NCBI GenBank assembly: GCA_018985235.1
Contig: JADGIG010000209.1
Span: 1-12,844, forward strand
Length of the DNA: 12,844 nt
From: Sanchytrium tribonematis
Taxonomy: Eukaryota; Sanchytriomycota; Sanchytriomycetes; Sanchytriales; Sanchytriaceae
Reading direction: 5' to 3'
The translations under genes and the position numbers were made by a program. This document shows positions 1 to 6,605 of this stretch, one piece after another; the stretch's first letter is position 1, and each line of letters starts with the position of its first letter. A model generated the notes under the pieces. That model was not told the origin of the DNA, ran no database searches, and was given only the letters and a program-made list of their open reading frames with translations.

Positions 1-737
1 TTAAGACAATCTACAACAAATTACAACAACAGAATACAAATCTGACATTTCAAGTCAATTGGTTTTACATGGGAAATGTAAAAGAAACCCAAATCCAAAC
101 TATTTTAGAAAAAGTGAATTTCAAGTACAATTACAACAATATCCCCATTAAATTCAATTTAAACCATTCACAAGTCATAGATGGGAATAAGATTGGCTAC
201 TATGATGATCAACTTCAACAAGACTTGTGGGATCAATACGCCTTTAAAAGTCCAAATATATTGAATATTTTCAGTGCTAAATTAAGTGACCACAAAGGAG
301 GATGGAGTTCTTACCCAGGTTATTCTCGAGATGTCATCTTTCTCTCTGCTCCGGATATATTCAGTGATTCTGAAGAATATTTAGCAGGAATTATTAGCCA
401 TGAAATTGGTCATTGGTTGGGATTAATGCACACTTTTGATGGTGGATGCTTATCGAAAGAGAATGATTATGTGAAAGATACTCCAAGAACAGATGATAGA
501 ATTAGAGTTAATGGCATGGGCGGATTAATGAAAGTATTTGGGAATAACGTGTTAAAATCTTACGATTGGAAATGCAATGACAAAATCAAGTCATGTAGCA
601 AGTCATTCGGGAATGATTTATTGGATAACTTTATGGATTATACCAGTTGTCGAATACGAATTACCTTGGGACAACAATATAGAATCATGAATTTCGTATA
701 TTGGAGATTAATTGGTGAATTGCCTTTATTGGAATAA
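1..737 (+). CDS. M43-type secreted zinc metalloprotease, copy 1 (5' end cut off)
   Basis: The frame is open back to the window edge (codons from base 3). The in-frame ATG at 69 is internal, because the preceding codons read ..QVNWFYM and match NWFYMGKV in copies 2 and 3. The zinc site HExxHxxGLxH starts at base 399 (HEIGHWLGLMH), followed by TFDGGC, DTPRT and a Met-turn region NFMDYTSC near base 627. This order is that of the M43 (pappalysin/cytophagalysin) metzincins, which are extracellular endopeptidases. The family assignment is secure and the substrate is unknown. Compared with copies 2 and 3 it carries about 10 extra residues between DTPRTDD and the conserved WKC (bases about 500-570), with no GT-AG explanation. 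Its stop TAA lies inside AATAAA (733-738). The signal peptide is expected to lie left of the window. Confidence 0.9.
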   Translation, partial: KTIYNKLQQQNTNLTFQVNWFYMGNVKETQIQTILEKVNFKYNYNNIPIKFNLNHSQVIDGNKIGYYDDQLQQDLWDQYAFKSPNILNIFSAKLSDHKGGWSSYPGYSRDVIFLSAPDIFSDSEEYLAGIISHEIGHWLGLMHTFDGGCLSKENDYVKDTPRTDDRIRVNGMGGLMKVFGNNVLKSYDWKCNDKIKSCSKSFGNDLLDNFMDYTSCRIRITLGQQYRIMNFVYWRLIGELPLLE

Positions 738-796
738 ATATTATTACAAACAAAAAACAATGTCTCAAAATAATTCAAATTATGCATATTGCTTTC

Positions 797-880
797 ATTG
801 GCGGGCGAAATGACATCAGACTCTGTATATCCTTTGATTGGACAGAGATTCTACTTCAATTCTCTACTTCTCTGCTTTAC
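797..880 (+). promoter_or_regulatory. Promoter region of M43 copy 2
   Basis: The region contains ATTGGC at 798-803, CAGACTCTGT at 817-826 and a second ATTGG (inverted CCAAT) at 837-841, then a CT-rich stretch up to the ATG. The same elements occur at the same spacing before copy 3, with 39 nt between ATTGG and ATG in both. Conservation against a diverged background suggests function, although recent duplication contributes. Confidence 0.55.
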
Positions 881-1723
881 ATGTTGCTCCGTTTAGCTTT
901 ATTTGCTTTTTCAAATTGTTACACACCCAGTCCAACTGGCACGTTACAAAAAAGAGATGGAATGGTCACAGATATGGTGAATCAATATTATGAAACAGAT
1001 GATTATGAAAAAGGCGTCAATACAATTGTCGAGAAATTGAAACGAGAGAATATTCCCATGTCTATTCCGGTGAATTGGTTTTACATGGGAAAAGTCAATG
1101 CGGCTGATTTCCAAAATATTCTAACCAAAGTCTCGACTTCTTTCAATGCAAATGGAATTCCCATCAAATTCTACTTAAATCATACTCAAGCAATTCGAGG
1201 TCATAAAATTGAACGTGATGACACAGTCTATCAACAGCAGTTATGGGATACATATGCTATAAAAGAACAGCATATTTTAAATATTTTCAGTGGAGAAGTA
1301 AGTGAAAATTTAGGTGGCTGGAGTACATATCCAGGAAATAGTCCTTATGCCCTATTTTTATCATCTCCCCATGTCTTTCGTGAAGATGAACAACACGGAG
1401 TCGGTATTATAACCCATGAATTGGGCCATTGGTTGGGATTGATTCACACGTTTAACGGTGGTTGTTTTTCAATTGACAATGATTTTGTAAAAGACACACC
1501 TCGAACCGATAATAACACAAGACAAGATGTTGTTGCTTGGACATCTTTCACTTGGAAATGTGACACACAAGTGAAATCATGTTCCAAATCATTTGGGAAT
1601 GATTTGGTGAATAACGTGATGGATTATACAAATTGTGAGATGAAATTCACACTTGGCCAGCGATATAGAATCATGAATTTTCTTTATTGGAGATTCACCG
1701 GCAAATTGCCTTCTTTGGAATAA
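881..1723 (+). CDS. M43-type secreted zinc metalloprotease, copy 2
   Basis: A 280-residue protein. I chose ATG 881 over the longer frame from 782 because copy 3 starts at the equivalent ATG, and the upstream bases align with copy 3's promoter, which contains a stop in that frame. Residues 1-12 (MLLRLALFAFSN) form a short hydrophobic signal sequence. A dibasic KR at 24-25 could be a kexin-like propeptide cleavage site (inference). The zinc-binding motif HELGHWLGLIH has H179, E180, H183 and H189; the Met-turn methionine is M247 in VMDYTNC. Cysteines in GGC, WKC, KSC and TNC fit the disulfides of secreted M43 enzymes. The gene sits between two paralogs in the same orientation, and the stop lies inside AATAAA (1719-1724). 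Confidence 0.92.
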   Translation: MLLRLALFAFSNCYTPSPTGTLQKRDGMVTDMVNQYYETDDYEKGVNTIVEKLKRENIPMSIPVNWFYMGKVNAADFQNILTKVSTSFNANGIPIKFYLNHTQAIRGHKIERDDTVYQQQLWDTYAIKEQHILNIFSGEVSENLGGWSTYPGNSPYALFLSSPHVFREDEQHGVGIITHELGHWLGLIHTFNGGCFSIDNDFVKDTPRTDNNTRQDVVAWTSFTWKCDTQVKSCSKSFGNDLVNNVMDYTNCEMKFTLGQRYRIMNFLYWRFTGKLPSLE

Positions 1724-1809
1724 ATATTATTACAAACTATGATCGTGGGAATACTCCAGATGATGCTGTAGATTAATGTAGATCGTTCTCAAAGTTCAGT
1801 ATTGCTGTT

Positions 1810-1893
1810 ATTGGCTGGTGAAATGACATCAGACTCTGTACATCCTTTGATTGGTTAAATATTCTACTTCAATTCGTTACTTCCCCACTTCAC
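1810..1893 (+). promoter_or_regulatory. Promoter region of M43 copy 3
   Basis: Same module as copy 2: ATTGGC at 1810-1815, CAGACTCTGT at 1830-1839 and ATTGG at 1850-1854, with 39 nt to the ATG. The stretch from about 1820 to 1854 is nearly identical to its counterpart, whereas bases 1735-1800 are unrelated to the copy 1/copy 2 spacer. Confidence 0.55.
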
Positions 1894-2745
1894 ATGTTGT
1901 TCCATCTAGCTGCATTTGCATTTTCAAATTGCTATACACCCAGTCCATCTGAAATTACTGGTACTCTTCAGAAAAGAGACGGAATGGTCAAAGATATGGT
2001 GAATCAATATTATGAAACAAATGATTATGAAAAAGGTACCAAATATATTATTAACAAACTGAAACGAGAAAATATTCCAATGTTTATTCCGGTGAATTGG
2101 TTTTACATGGGAAAAGTCAATTTAGAAGATTTCCGAAATATTTTAACTAAAGTCGCGACTACTTTCCATGCAAATGGAATTCCAATCGAATTCTACTTAA
2201 ATCATACTCAAGCAATTCAGGGCCATAAAATTGAACATGTTGATAAATTCTATCAACAGCAGTTATGGGATGAATATGCTATAAAAGAACAGCATATTTT
2301 AAATATTTTCAGTGGAGAAGTAAGTGAAAATTTAGGTGGCTGGAGTACATTTCCAGGAAATAGTCCTTATGCCATATTTCTATCATCTCCCGCAGTATTT
2401 CGTGAAGATGAACAACATGGAATCGGTATTATAACCCATGAATTAGGCCATTGGTTGGGATTATATCACACATTTGACGGTGGTTGTTTTTCAATTGACA
2501 ATGATTTTGTAAAGGATACACCTCGAACTGATAATAACACAAGACAAGATGTCGTTGCTTGGACATCTTACACCTGGGAATGCGACACACAAGTAAAATC
2601 ATGTTCCAAATCATTTGGGAATGATTTAGTGAATAATGTAATGGATTATACAAACTGCCAAATGCATTTTACATTGGGACAACGATATAGAATGATGAAT
2701 TTTCTTTATTGGAGATTCACTGGCAAATTGCCTTCTTTGCAATAA
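1894..2745 (+). CDS. M43-type secreted zinc metalloprotease, copy 3
   Basis: A 283-residue protein, nearly collinear with copy 2. The signal sequence is MLFHLAAFAFSN, with KR at 27-28. The active-site motif HELGHWLGLYH has H182, E183, H186 and H192, and the Met-turn is M250 (VMDYTNC). It differs from copy 2 by four residues (SEIT) after CYTPSP and by scattered substitutions. All catalytic residues are kept, so an active extracellular protease is expected. An identical 77-bp block is shared with copy 2 (1252-1328 and 2274-2350), which suggests recent duplication or gene conversion. The stop lies inside AATAAA (2741-2746), and a minus-strand reading frame converges with its stop 6 bp away. Confidence 0.92.
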   Translation: MLFHLAAFAFSNCYTPSPSEITGTLQKRDGMVKDMVNQYYETNDYEKGTKYIINKLKRENIPMFIPVNWFYMGKVNLEDFRNILTKVATTFHANGIPIEFYLNHTQAIQGHKIEHVDKFYQQQLWDEYAIKEQHILNIFSGEVSENLGGWSTFPGNSPYAIFLSSPAVFREDEQHGIGIITHELGHWLGLYHTFDGGCFSIDNDFVKDTPRTDNNTRQDVVAWTSYTWECDTQVKSCSKSFGNDLVNNVMDYTNCQMHFTLGQRYRMMNFLYWRFTGKLPSLQ

Positions 2746-2754
2746 ATTTATTTA
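2741..2754. terminator. Back-to-back poly(A) signals of converging gene ends
   Basis: AATAAA at 2741-2746 on plus overlaps the TAA of M43 copy 3 (2743-2745). Directly adjacent, 2747-2752 reads AATAAA on minus and overlaps the TAA (2754-2752) of the minus-strand interrupted gene. Both strands therefore have a complete stop-plus-poly(A) signal in 14 bp. Confidence 0.6.
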
Positions 2755-3277
2755 GGTATTCAACATACATTGAGAGATCCAATTGAATCTGTCATAATCA
2801 GTTGGAAATGTATTCGGTAATTCAGATTCATAATAAGATGCCCATGCGTCACAATCTACATAACTTAAAGCAGCCAATGTGGTAGTTAATATCATTGATA
2901 TTTGATAATAGGGATCAACGATTGATATTTCATAATAGTATGTGATTGTACCAATGAGACAGACTTGTGAATTTGTTTTGCACTGTTAAATCCAATCGAG
3001 TGAACTTGCAATGGATTACCATGATCAAAATACTTAGAATAGAAATAGACTGTGTGATCCATGCTCAAACTTGAAAGACACGTGGTTGTACAAATAACCC
3101 CGCGGGTAAACAGTTGAAAATAGATTGTGACAGAGGGGATATTTGTGTAAATTGTTTTAAAATCATTGCTTTTTAAATTGGATAGAAATGGAATCTACAT
3201 TGGGAATCATGAGTCATTGATAAACGTGTATGGGTCATGACTTTAGAGGATTTCTCCGTGTTTGCTAAAAGGTCAAA
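2752..3277 (-). pseudogene. Interrupted gene of unknown family (decayed, or with miniature introns)
   Basis: No single long ATG-initiated ORF exists here, but on the minus strand three overlapping open frames follow one another: 3277-3173, then 3194-2892 (100 sense codons without a stop), then 2985-2752 ending in TAA. A short fourth frame from ATG 3210 also looks coding. The translations are protein-like, for example TIYFQLFTRGVICTTTC, then SMDHTVYFYSKYFDHGN, then CLIGTITYYYEIS, then YVDCDAWASYYESELPN. The 3' end has the architecture of intact neighbours: AATAAA overlaps the stop. The frames could be rejoined by small indels (one in an A5 run near 3170) or by introns of about 20-23 nt (GTGCAA..ACAAG from 2983, or GTTCAC..AACAG from 3005, both restore the frame). 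No convincing start codon with a signal peptide is visible. I do not recognise the family. Confidence 0.45.
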
Positions 3278-3311
3278 TCAGAATTGAAAAAGTATCTCCC
3301 TCAAACATCAA

Positions 3312-3494
3312 ATGGTACAATTAAAAGGTCGTTTGCAAGAAGTCAATCACCCTATGATGCATAAAAAAGACATTCCATCATGTCATTTATGCTATGTATC
3401 CTTTCATACACAAAATGAATTGGAAACTCACATGACAATGCACACACAACAACAAATTGAATTTAATCAGATAGTGCACAGTTTATTTCAATAA
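3312..3494 (+). CDS. Small single C2H2 zinc-finger protein
   Basis: A 60-residue frame whose ATG is the first after an in-frame TGA at 3285. One classical C2H2 finger is present: C24-x2-C27-x12-H40-x3-H44, with aromatic and hydrophobic core positions (Y28, F31, L37) at near-normal spacing. A single finger suggests RNA, DNA or protein binding, but specificity cannot be read. The ORF could be a stand-alone small protein or the last exon of a larger one, though no upstream exon is evident. The stop is inside AATAAA (3490-3495), supporting a real 3' end. It starts head-to-head with the interrupted minus-strand gene, so its promoter would lie in or near that gene's 5' part. Confidence 0.65.
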   Translation: MVQLKGRLQEVNHPMMHKKDIPSCHLCYVSFHTQNELETHMTMHTQQQIEFNQIVHSLFQ

Positions 3495-3685
3495 ATGACT
3501 TTTGAATCTACATGGCTGCATGTAATCATGCATATTTTGACAGAAATGAATGACATTTGATCCAAAAATGACAATTTTACAAGGAGGGTAAATGAAATCA
3601 AAATCAACTCCTTGGAGTCTTATCGTAAACATAAGCACGTCATTATTCAAGTCATTACAATATTGGATGATTCAATTTATTGTTT
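3495..3685. other. Short spacer without a recognised gene
   Basis: Between the finger gene and the PRELI gene stop. It holds the minus-strand AATAAA of the PRELI gene at 3681-3676. The plus frame of the finger gene continues open in pieces after its stop (TAA, then TGA at 3558), but there is no supporting signal. No RNA gene is visible. Confidence 0.5.
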
Positions 3686-4162
3686 TTACAAGTTCAATTG
3701 CATTTCAATGGCCTGCTGTAAAGCTAATTTCCCAATTTCTGCATTTTTAGAGAATTCATTCATAAATTCATTTTGCATTCTTTTCAAGTACTTGTGAAGT
3801 ATAAATTCAGCACTAGATTCAAAAACTGTCTTGTTATTTTCTTTAGAGTACATGACATGCTCTTTACAAATAAAATAATCAATAAAACTCATATTGACAG
3901 AATATTGATCCAATATTTGGGTTTTAGGGTCTAATGTGGATATTTCTAATGCATGTGTACTAATATTATTGGATAAAAAGTGCATGAATCTGGGTAATTT
4001 GAATTCTGTTGTGATTAATCTAGTGGTTTGTAATTTACCTGAAATTACTTTGCGATTTAAAACATCTACTGCTGATATTTGTGGACAGAACTCTGCTTTT
4101 TGCCAAATAGCATGCGAAACTTGCTCAAATGGTGAAGAAATTTGATATTTCGTTGAAATCAT
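3686..4162 (-). CDS. PRELI/MSF1 family protein (mitochondrial intermembrane-space lipid transfer)
   Basis: A 158-residue protein that is almost entirely a PRELI/MSF1 domain (residues about 4-150). Family hallmarks: SSPFEQVSHAIWQK near the N terminus (compare the family's pattern of aromatic/Pro, then V..A.W.K), VDVLNR.V..GKL.TTRLITTE, E.S.LDP, a region NMSFIDYFICKEH, and a C-terminal helix with ..N..IGKLALQQAIE. Known members (Ups1/2/3 in yeast, PRELID/SLMO in animals) shuttle phosphatidic acid or phosphatidylserine between mitochondrial membranes with an Mdm35/TRIAP1 partner. Which substrate this one carries cannot be told. The length is slightly below the usual 170-195 residues because the C-terminal tail is short. 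It starts only 39 bp after the F-box gene's stop, in the same direction. AATAAA lies 4 nt after the stop. Confidence 0.82.
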   Translation of the reverse strand: MISTKYQISSPFEQVSHAIWQKAEFCPQISAVDVLNRKVISGKLQTTRLITTEFKLPRFMHFLSNNISTHALEISTLDPKTQILDQYSVNMSFIDYFICKEHVMYSKENNKTVFESSAEFILHKYLKRMQNEFMNEFSKNAEIGKLALQQAIEMQLNL

Positions 4163-4201
4163 TTGTGTTTCACGGAGTCTCGTTGCGAAAAATCAATTTT
4201 A

Positions 4202-4978
4202 TTAATGTCTTTTTAATTGATCTACCCTAAATGGTGATGTATAATAAGCTACATTCTCATAAAACACTCTCTCCTGATCCAATTCCAATACTTGAAATTT
4301 ATGTGAATTCACAACTTGATGAATTTTTTGTATTTCCAACAAAGCAGCAATAATTACAAGCAATCTAAATGTAAATGGGCTTGCTTGACGTGCTTTATCA
4401 TAGGTAATATCATGTTCTACAATAATACTTTCCACCATTTCCACTTGCTCATTTGTAATTTTATCAATTTGTTGATCTAAAGTAAAAAACCATTCTTTAA
4501 ACTTTCTAGATTGGAAATGTCTGATTTGCATCTTTGGATTATATAGTATAGAGATACATTTGATGATTAAATTAGTTAATGGGTCTTTATGTGCATTAAA
4601 TTGTGGATACAATTTGTTAATCATGGATGATTCAGTAATAAACTGCATATTGGATTCAATATCTGCACTCGTAGATTGTTTAATAATAGCATACTCTTCA
4701 TTGGCATCATTGAGCATGTGTTGCAAATCTATCAAATGATGAATTGATTTGCAATATAAATGATGTTGTGCAGCCAATTTAAAATCACGATTCACAATTC
4801 TCATATTTAATAAATCATCTACTGGTAAGTATTGAAAGATGTGGCATAGTGCATCTACTGGTAATTTCACTAAATTGATTTGCATTTTATGTAGTTTCAT
4901 TTGAACTCCGAGGACTTCCAATTGTAATTTATCAATTCTTTGGATCAATTTGAGTGTATGGGACATGGGATTGATCAT
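4202..4978 (-). CDS. F-box protein
   Basis: A 258-residue protein. Residues about 35-77 form an F-box: LVKLPVDALCHIFQYLPVDD, then LLNMRIVNRDFKLAAQHHLY, with the LP..xL..IF.YL..xDLL..R.V.R.F pattern. F-box proteins bind Skp1 and recruit substrates to SCF ubiquitin ligases; the remaining helical part (80-258) would be the substrate or partner module but contains no LRR, WD40 or Kelch repeats that I can see. ATG 4978 is the first in frame; the Met at codon 5 is an alternative. AATAAA overlaps the stop (4203-4198). Four CCAAT motifs precede it. Confidence 0.75.
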   Translation of the reverse strand: MINPMSHTLKLIQRIDKLQLEVLGVQMKLHKMQINLVKLPVDALCHIFQYLPVDDLLNMRIVNRDFKLAAQHHLYCKSIHHLIDLQHMLNDANEEYAIIKQSTSADIESNMQFITESSMINKLYPQFNAHKDPLTNLIIKCISILYNPKMQIRHFQSRKFKEWFFTLDQQIDKITNEQVEMVESIIVEHDITYDKARQASPFTFRLLVIIAALLEIQKIHQVVNSHKFQVLELDQERVFYENVAYYTSPFRVDQLKRH

Positions 4979-5090
4979 TGAGATGGGATTTTATGAAATT
5001 CAATTGCATTTGAGCCAATCGGTGTGAACCAATGAGATGCATTTCATTGAAACTACCAATCAAATGCGCCAATCAGTAAAGAAAAATCAT
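4979..5090 (-). promoter_or_regulatory. CCAAT-rich promoter of the F-box gene
   Basis: Four CCAAT pentamers on the plus strand (ATTGG in gene sense) at 5015, 5029, 5056 and 5069, the first 36 nt before the ATG. The whole gap between two same-strand genes is only 112 bp, so this must hold the promoter unless the pair is transcribed together with the upstream gene. Confidence 0.5.
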
Positions 5091-5786
5091 TTATTCCCCA
5101 ATCCTTTTTAAATAAGTCGCTAAATTGAATGGTTGTGAGTTTCGGAGATCTGCCGAATATTTCTCGGAGTTGCTTTCTACTTGGTTCGTGATTATATCTA
5201 TCTTTTTCTTGAAAATCTCAGGTAAATATTCACGGCAACCACTAATGAATACACTTAAGTACCCTGTTTTTGATGCGAAGTGACTTTTTCCACTATTTTC
5301 AATCAAAACATCCAATAAAACTTCCACCATCTTCACCACGTCGTGCCATTCAACAATTTGAGGACCTCGCAACCGTCTATACCATTCCAATACTTGTTTA
5401 TAAAAAAAATCGTTCCGTATTCTATCAAATTCCTCCTTAGGTGGCAACGTATAGATGTACGATTGACACACTAATTCATATTCTTGAATTGTCATTCCAT
5501 CAAAATTTGCCTTTTTGAAATCAATTAAGATTCCAAAGTCTGCAATTTGACTCATGGTCAGACTGCCACCAGTTTCCAAATAGACGGTAACCAACTGAGT
5601 GAATGCAACCTTTGGATTTGCTCTTGCTTCTTCGATAGATGAAGTGATCTGATTATTTGCAATCAATTGCTCTATTTGAGGCTCTAATTCACCATACAGC
5701 GTCATCAACTTATCAGTGACCTCAAACTGACTGTGTTGATTGCTTTGTGCTGCATACATTCCAAATACCATTACAATCCATAACAT
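5091..5786 (-). CDS. Secreted protein of unknown family, paralog A
   Basis: A 231-residue protein with an N-terminal hydrophobic signal sequence (MLWIVMVFGMYAAQS) and no later membrane segment. The rest is predicted mostly helical and charged. It is a diverged paralog of the gene just upstream (5950-6345): shared features are the MLWI..xFGM start, an L..LY motif near residues 28-31, a P.V.F..L.T..E motif (A: NPKVAFTQLVTVYLE; B: HPNVMFNHLLTIFEI), an MT..xMA-like segment, and a (D/E)RF..I.N motif. Paralog A has about 100 residues beyond the end of B, including two cysteines. I do not recognise the family. AATAAA overlaps the stop (5095-5090). ATTGG lies 41 nt before the ATG. Confidence 0.75.
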   Translation of the reverse strand: MLWIVMVFGMYAAQSNQHSQFEVTDKLMTLYGELEPQIEQLIANNQITSSIEEARANPKVAFTQLVTVYLETGGSLTMSQIADFGILIDFKKANFDGMTIQEYELVCQSYIYTLPPKEEFDRIRNDFFYKQVLEWYRRLRGPQIVEWHDVVKMVEVLLDVLIENSGKSHFASKTGYLSVFISGCREYLPEIFKKKIDIITNQVESNSEKYSADLRNSQPFNLATYLKRIGE

Positions 5787-5949
5787 CTCCCTCCAATGTC
5801 ATTGTGATCTTTTTATTTCATTTCCATCCAATCAGATTCATCTCCCTCCCCCTGATTGTTTACAAATACCCCTATTCAAAAAGGTACCCCCAAACACATT
5901 CAAAATACAACGACCCTCCATCCCCAATATTCAAATATCATTTAATATA
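5787..5949 (-). promoter_or_regulatory. G-tract-rich upstream region of secreted paralog A
   Basis: In gene sense this 163-bp spacer contains six runs of three or more G (plus-strand C-runs at 5844, 5848, 5869, 5887, 5914 and 5922) within about 80 bp, which is conspicuous in AT-rich DNA. It also contains CCAAT at 5793-5797 and 5828-5832. No coding frame is supported. Confidence 0.45.
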
Positions 5950-6345
5950 CTATTTATTAATCACATACCCATTTGGTGGTTTAAATTTATATTCTGTAAA
6001 TTTGTTCATTAATTTCCATAAATTCTGAATAGATTCAAATCTGTCTCGATCATTGATATTCAATGAATTGATATGTTCATTATAATAAGTAGTCAATACA
6101 TCCAAATCTACTTTTAATGATGCCATATCATCACTTGTCATTATTTTCCAATTAATTTCAAATATAGTCAATAAATGATTAAACATGACATTTGGATGCA
6201 AATACGCATCACGAATAGATGGAATATTATCTTTATTTCTCATTAATCTATTAATATCATCTAATTTGCTATTGTATAACTCGGTTAGTGCCTTTGTACT
6301 AGTTTTTAATAAATGCATTCCAAATAATAGAGAAATCCATAACAT
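5950..6345 (-). CDS. Secreted protein of unknown family, paralog B
   Basis: A 131-residue protein with signal sequence MLWISLLFGMHLL and a helical, charged mature part. It aligns with paralog A over nearly its whole length through HPNVMFNHLLTIFEI and DRFESIQNLW, so it is a shorter member of the same family. The start is supported by an 18-bp identity with paralog A spanning the start codon (AGGGAGATGTTATGGATT). It ends with TAG, and AATAAA (5958-5953) abuts the stop from the upstream side, one of the few genes here where the two do not overlap. Function is unknown. Confidence 0.7.
   Translation of the reverse strand: MLWISLLFGMHLLKTSTKALTELYNSKLDDINRLMRNKDNIPSIRDAYLHPNVMFNHLLTIFEINWKIMTSDDMASLKVDLDVLTTYYNEHINSLNINDRDRFESIQNLWKLMNKFTEYKFKPPNGYVINK
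6168..6187. repeat. 20-bp direct repeat, copy inside paralog B
   Basis: TCAATAAATGATTAAACATG lies in the coding sequence for the VMFNHLLT motif of paralog B and recurs exactly at 6358-6377 just upstream of its start codon. Confidence 0.85.
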
Positions 6346-6605
6346 CTCCCTGTAATATCAATAAATGATTAAACATGTCATTCATGATGCAATTTATGAT
6401 GTCAGAATTGTCATGATGAGGTCATTTGATGAATGATTGATTGGAACAACACACGTGCTAATATTTGCAACAAATTCAACAAATTCAATGACAAATCGAC
6501 GATTATGAATCCAATTTCATTACCATTTATTGATTGGTCATTTGCTCACTTGACTCGACTTGATTCGATCATTTCTCATCAAATCATTTCCAATATCTTT
6601 TTCAA
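6346..6605. promoter_or_regulatory. Divergent promoter region between paralog B and the small membrane protein
   Basis: A 260-bp gap between divergent starts. It contains ATTGG at 6439 and 6533, a CACGTG E-box-like site near 6452, and an imperfect tandem repeat of ACTTGACTCG (6548-6567). An open frame on plus from 6433 has no supporting features. Confidence 0.4.
6358..6377. repeat. 20-bp direct repeat, copy upstream of paralog B
   Basis: Exact copy of 6168-6187. On the gene strand the similarity extends with few mismatches and one indel through TTGCATC.. on the 5' side, so roughly 35-40 bp of the 5' flank resembles the gene's own coding sequence. Confidence 0.85.

Noticed and set aside
782-880. 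Longer N terminus for M43 copy 2 from ATG 782
   Set aside because: The bases are the promoter: the aligned region before copy 3 has an in-frame stop, and the hydrophobic signal sequence begins at ATG 881 in both.
2429-2653. 74-codon minus-strand frame inside M43 copy 3
   Set aside because: Antisense shadow of the conserved protease codons with no features of its own.
3582-3594. AGGAGG followed by ATG, resembling a bacterial ribosome binding site
   Set aside because: The window is eukaryotic, and the frame that follows is short and unsupported.
3561-3797. Open plus frame continuing past the zinc-finger gene, in the same frame
   Set aside because: It lacks a start ATG, overlaps the antisense PRELI gene and has no stop-associated AATAAA. 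Two in-frame stops separate it from the finger ORF.
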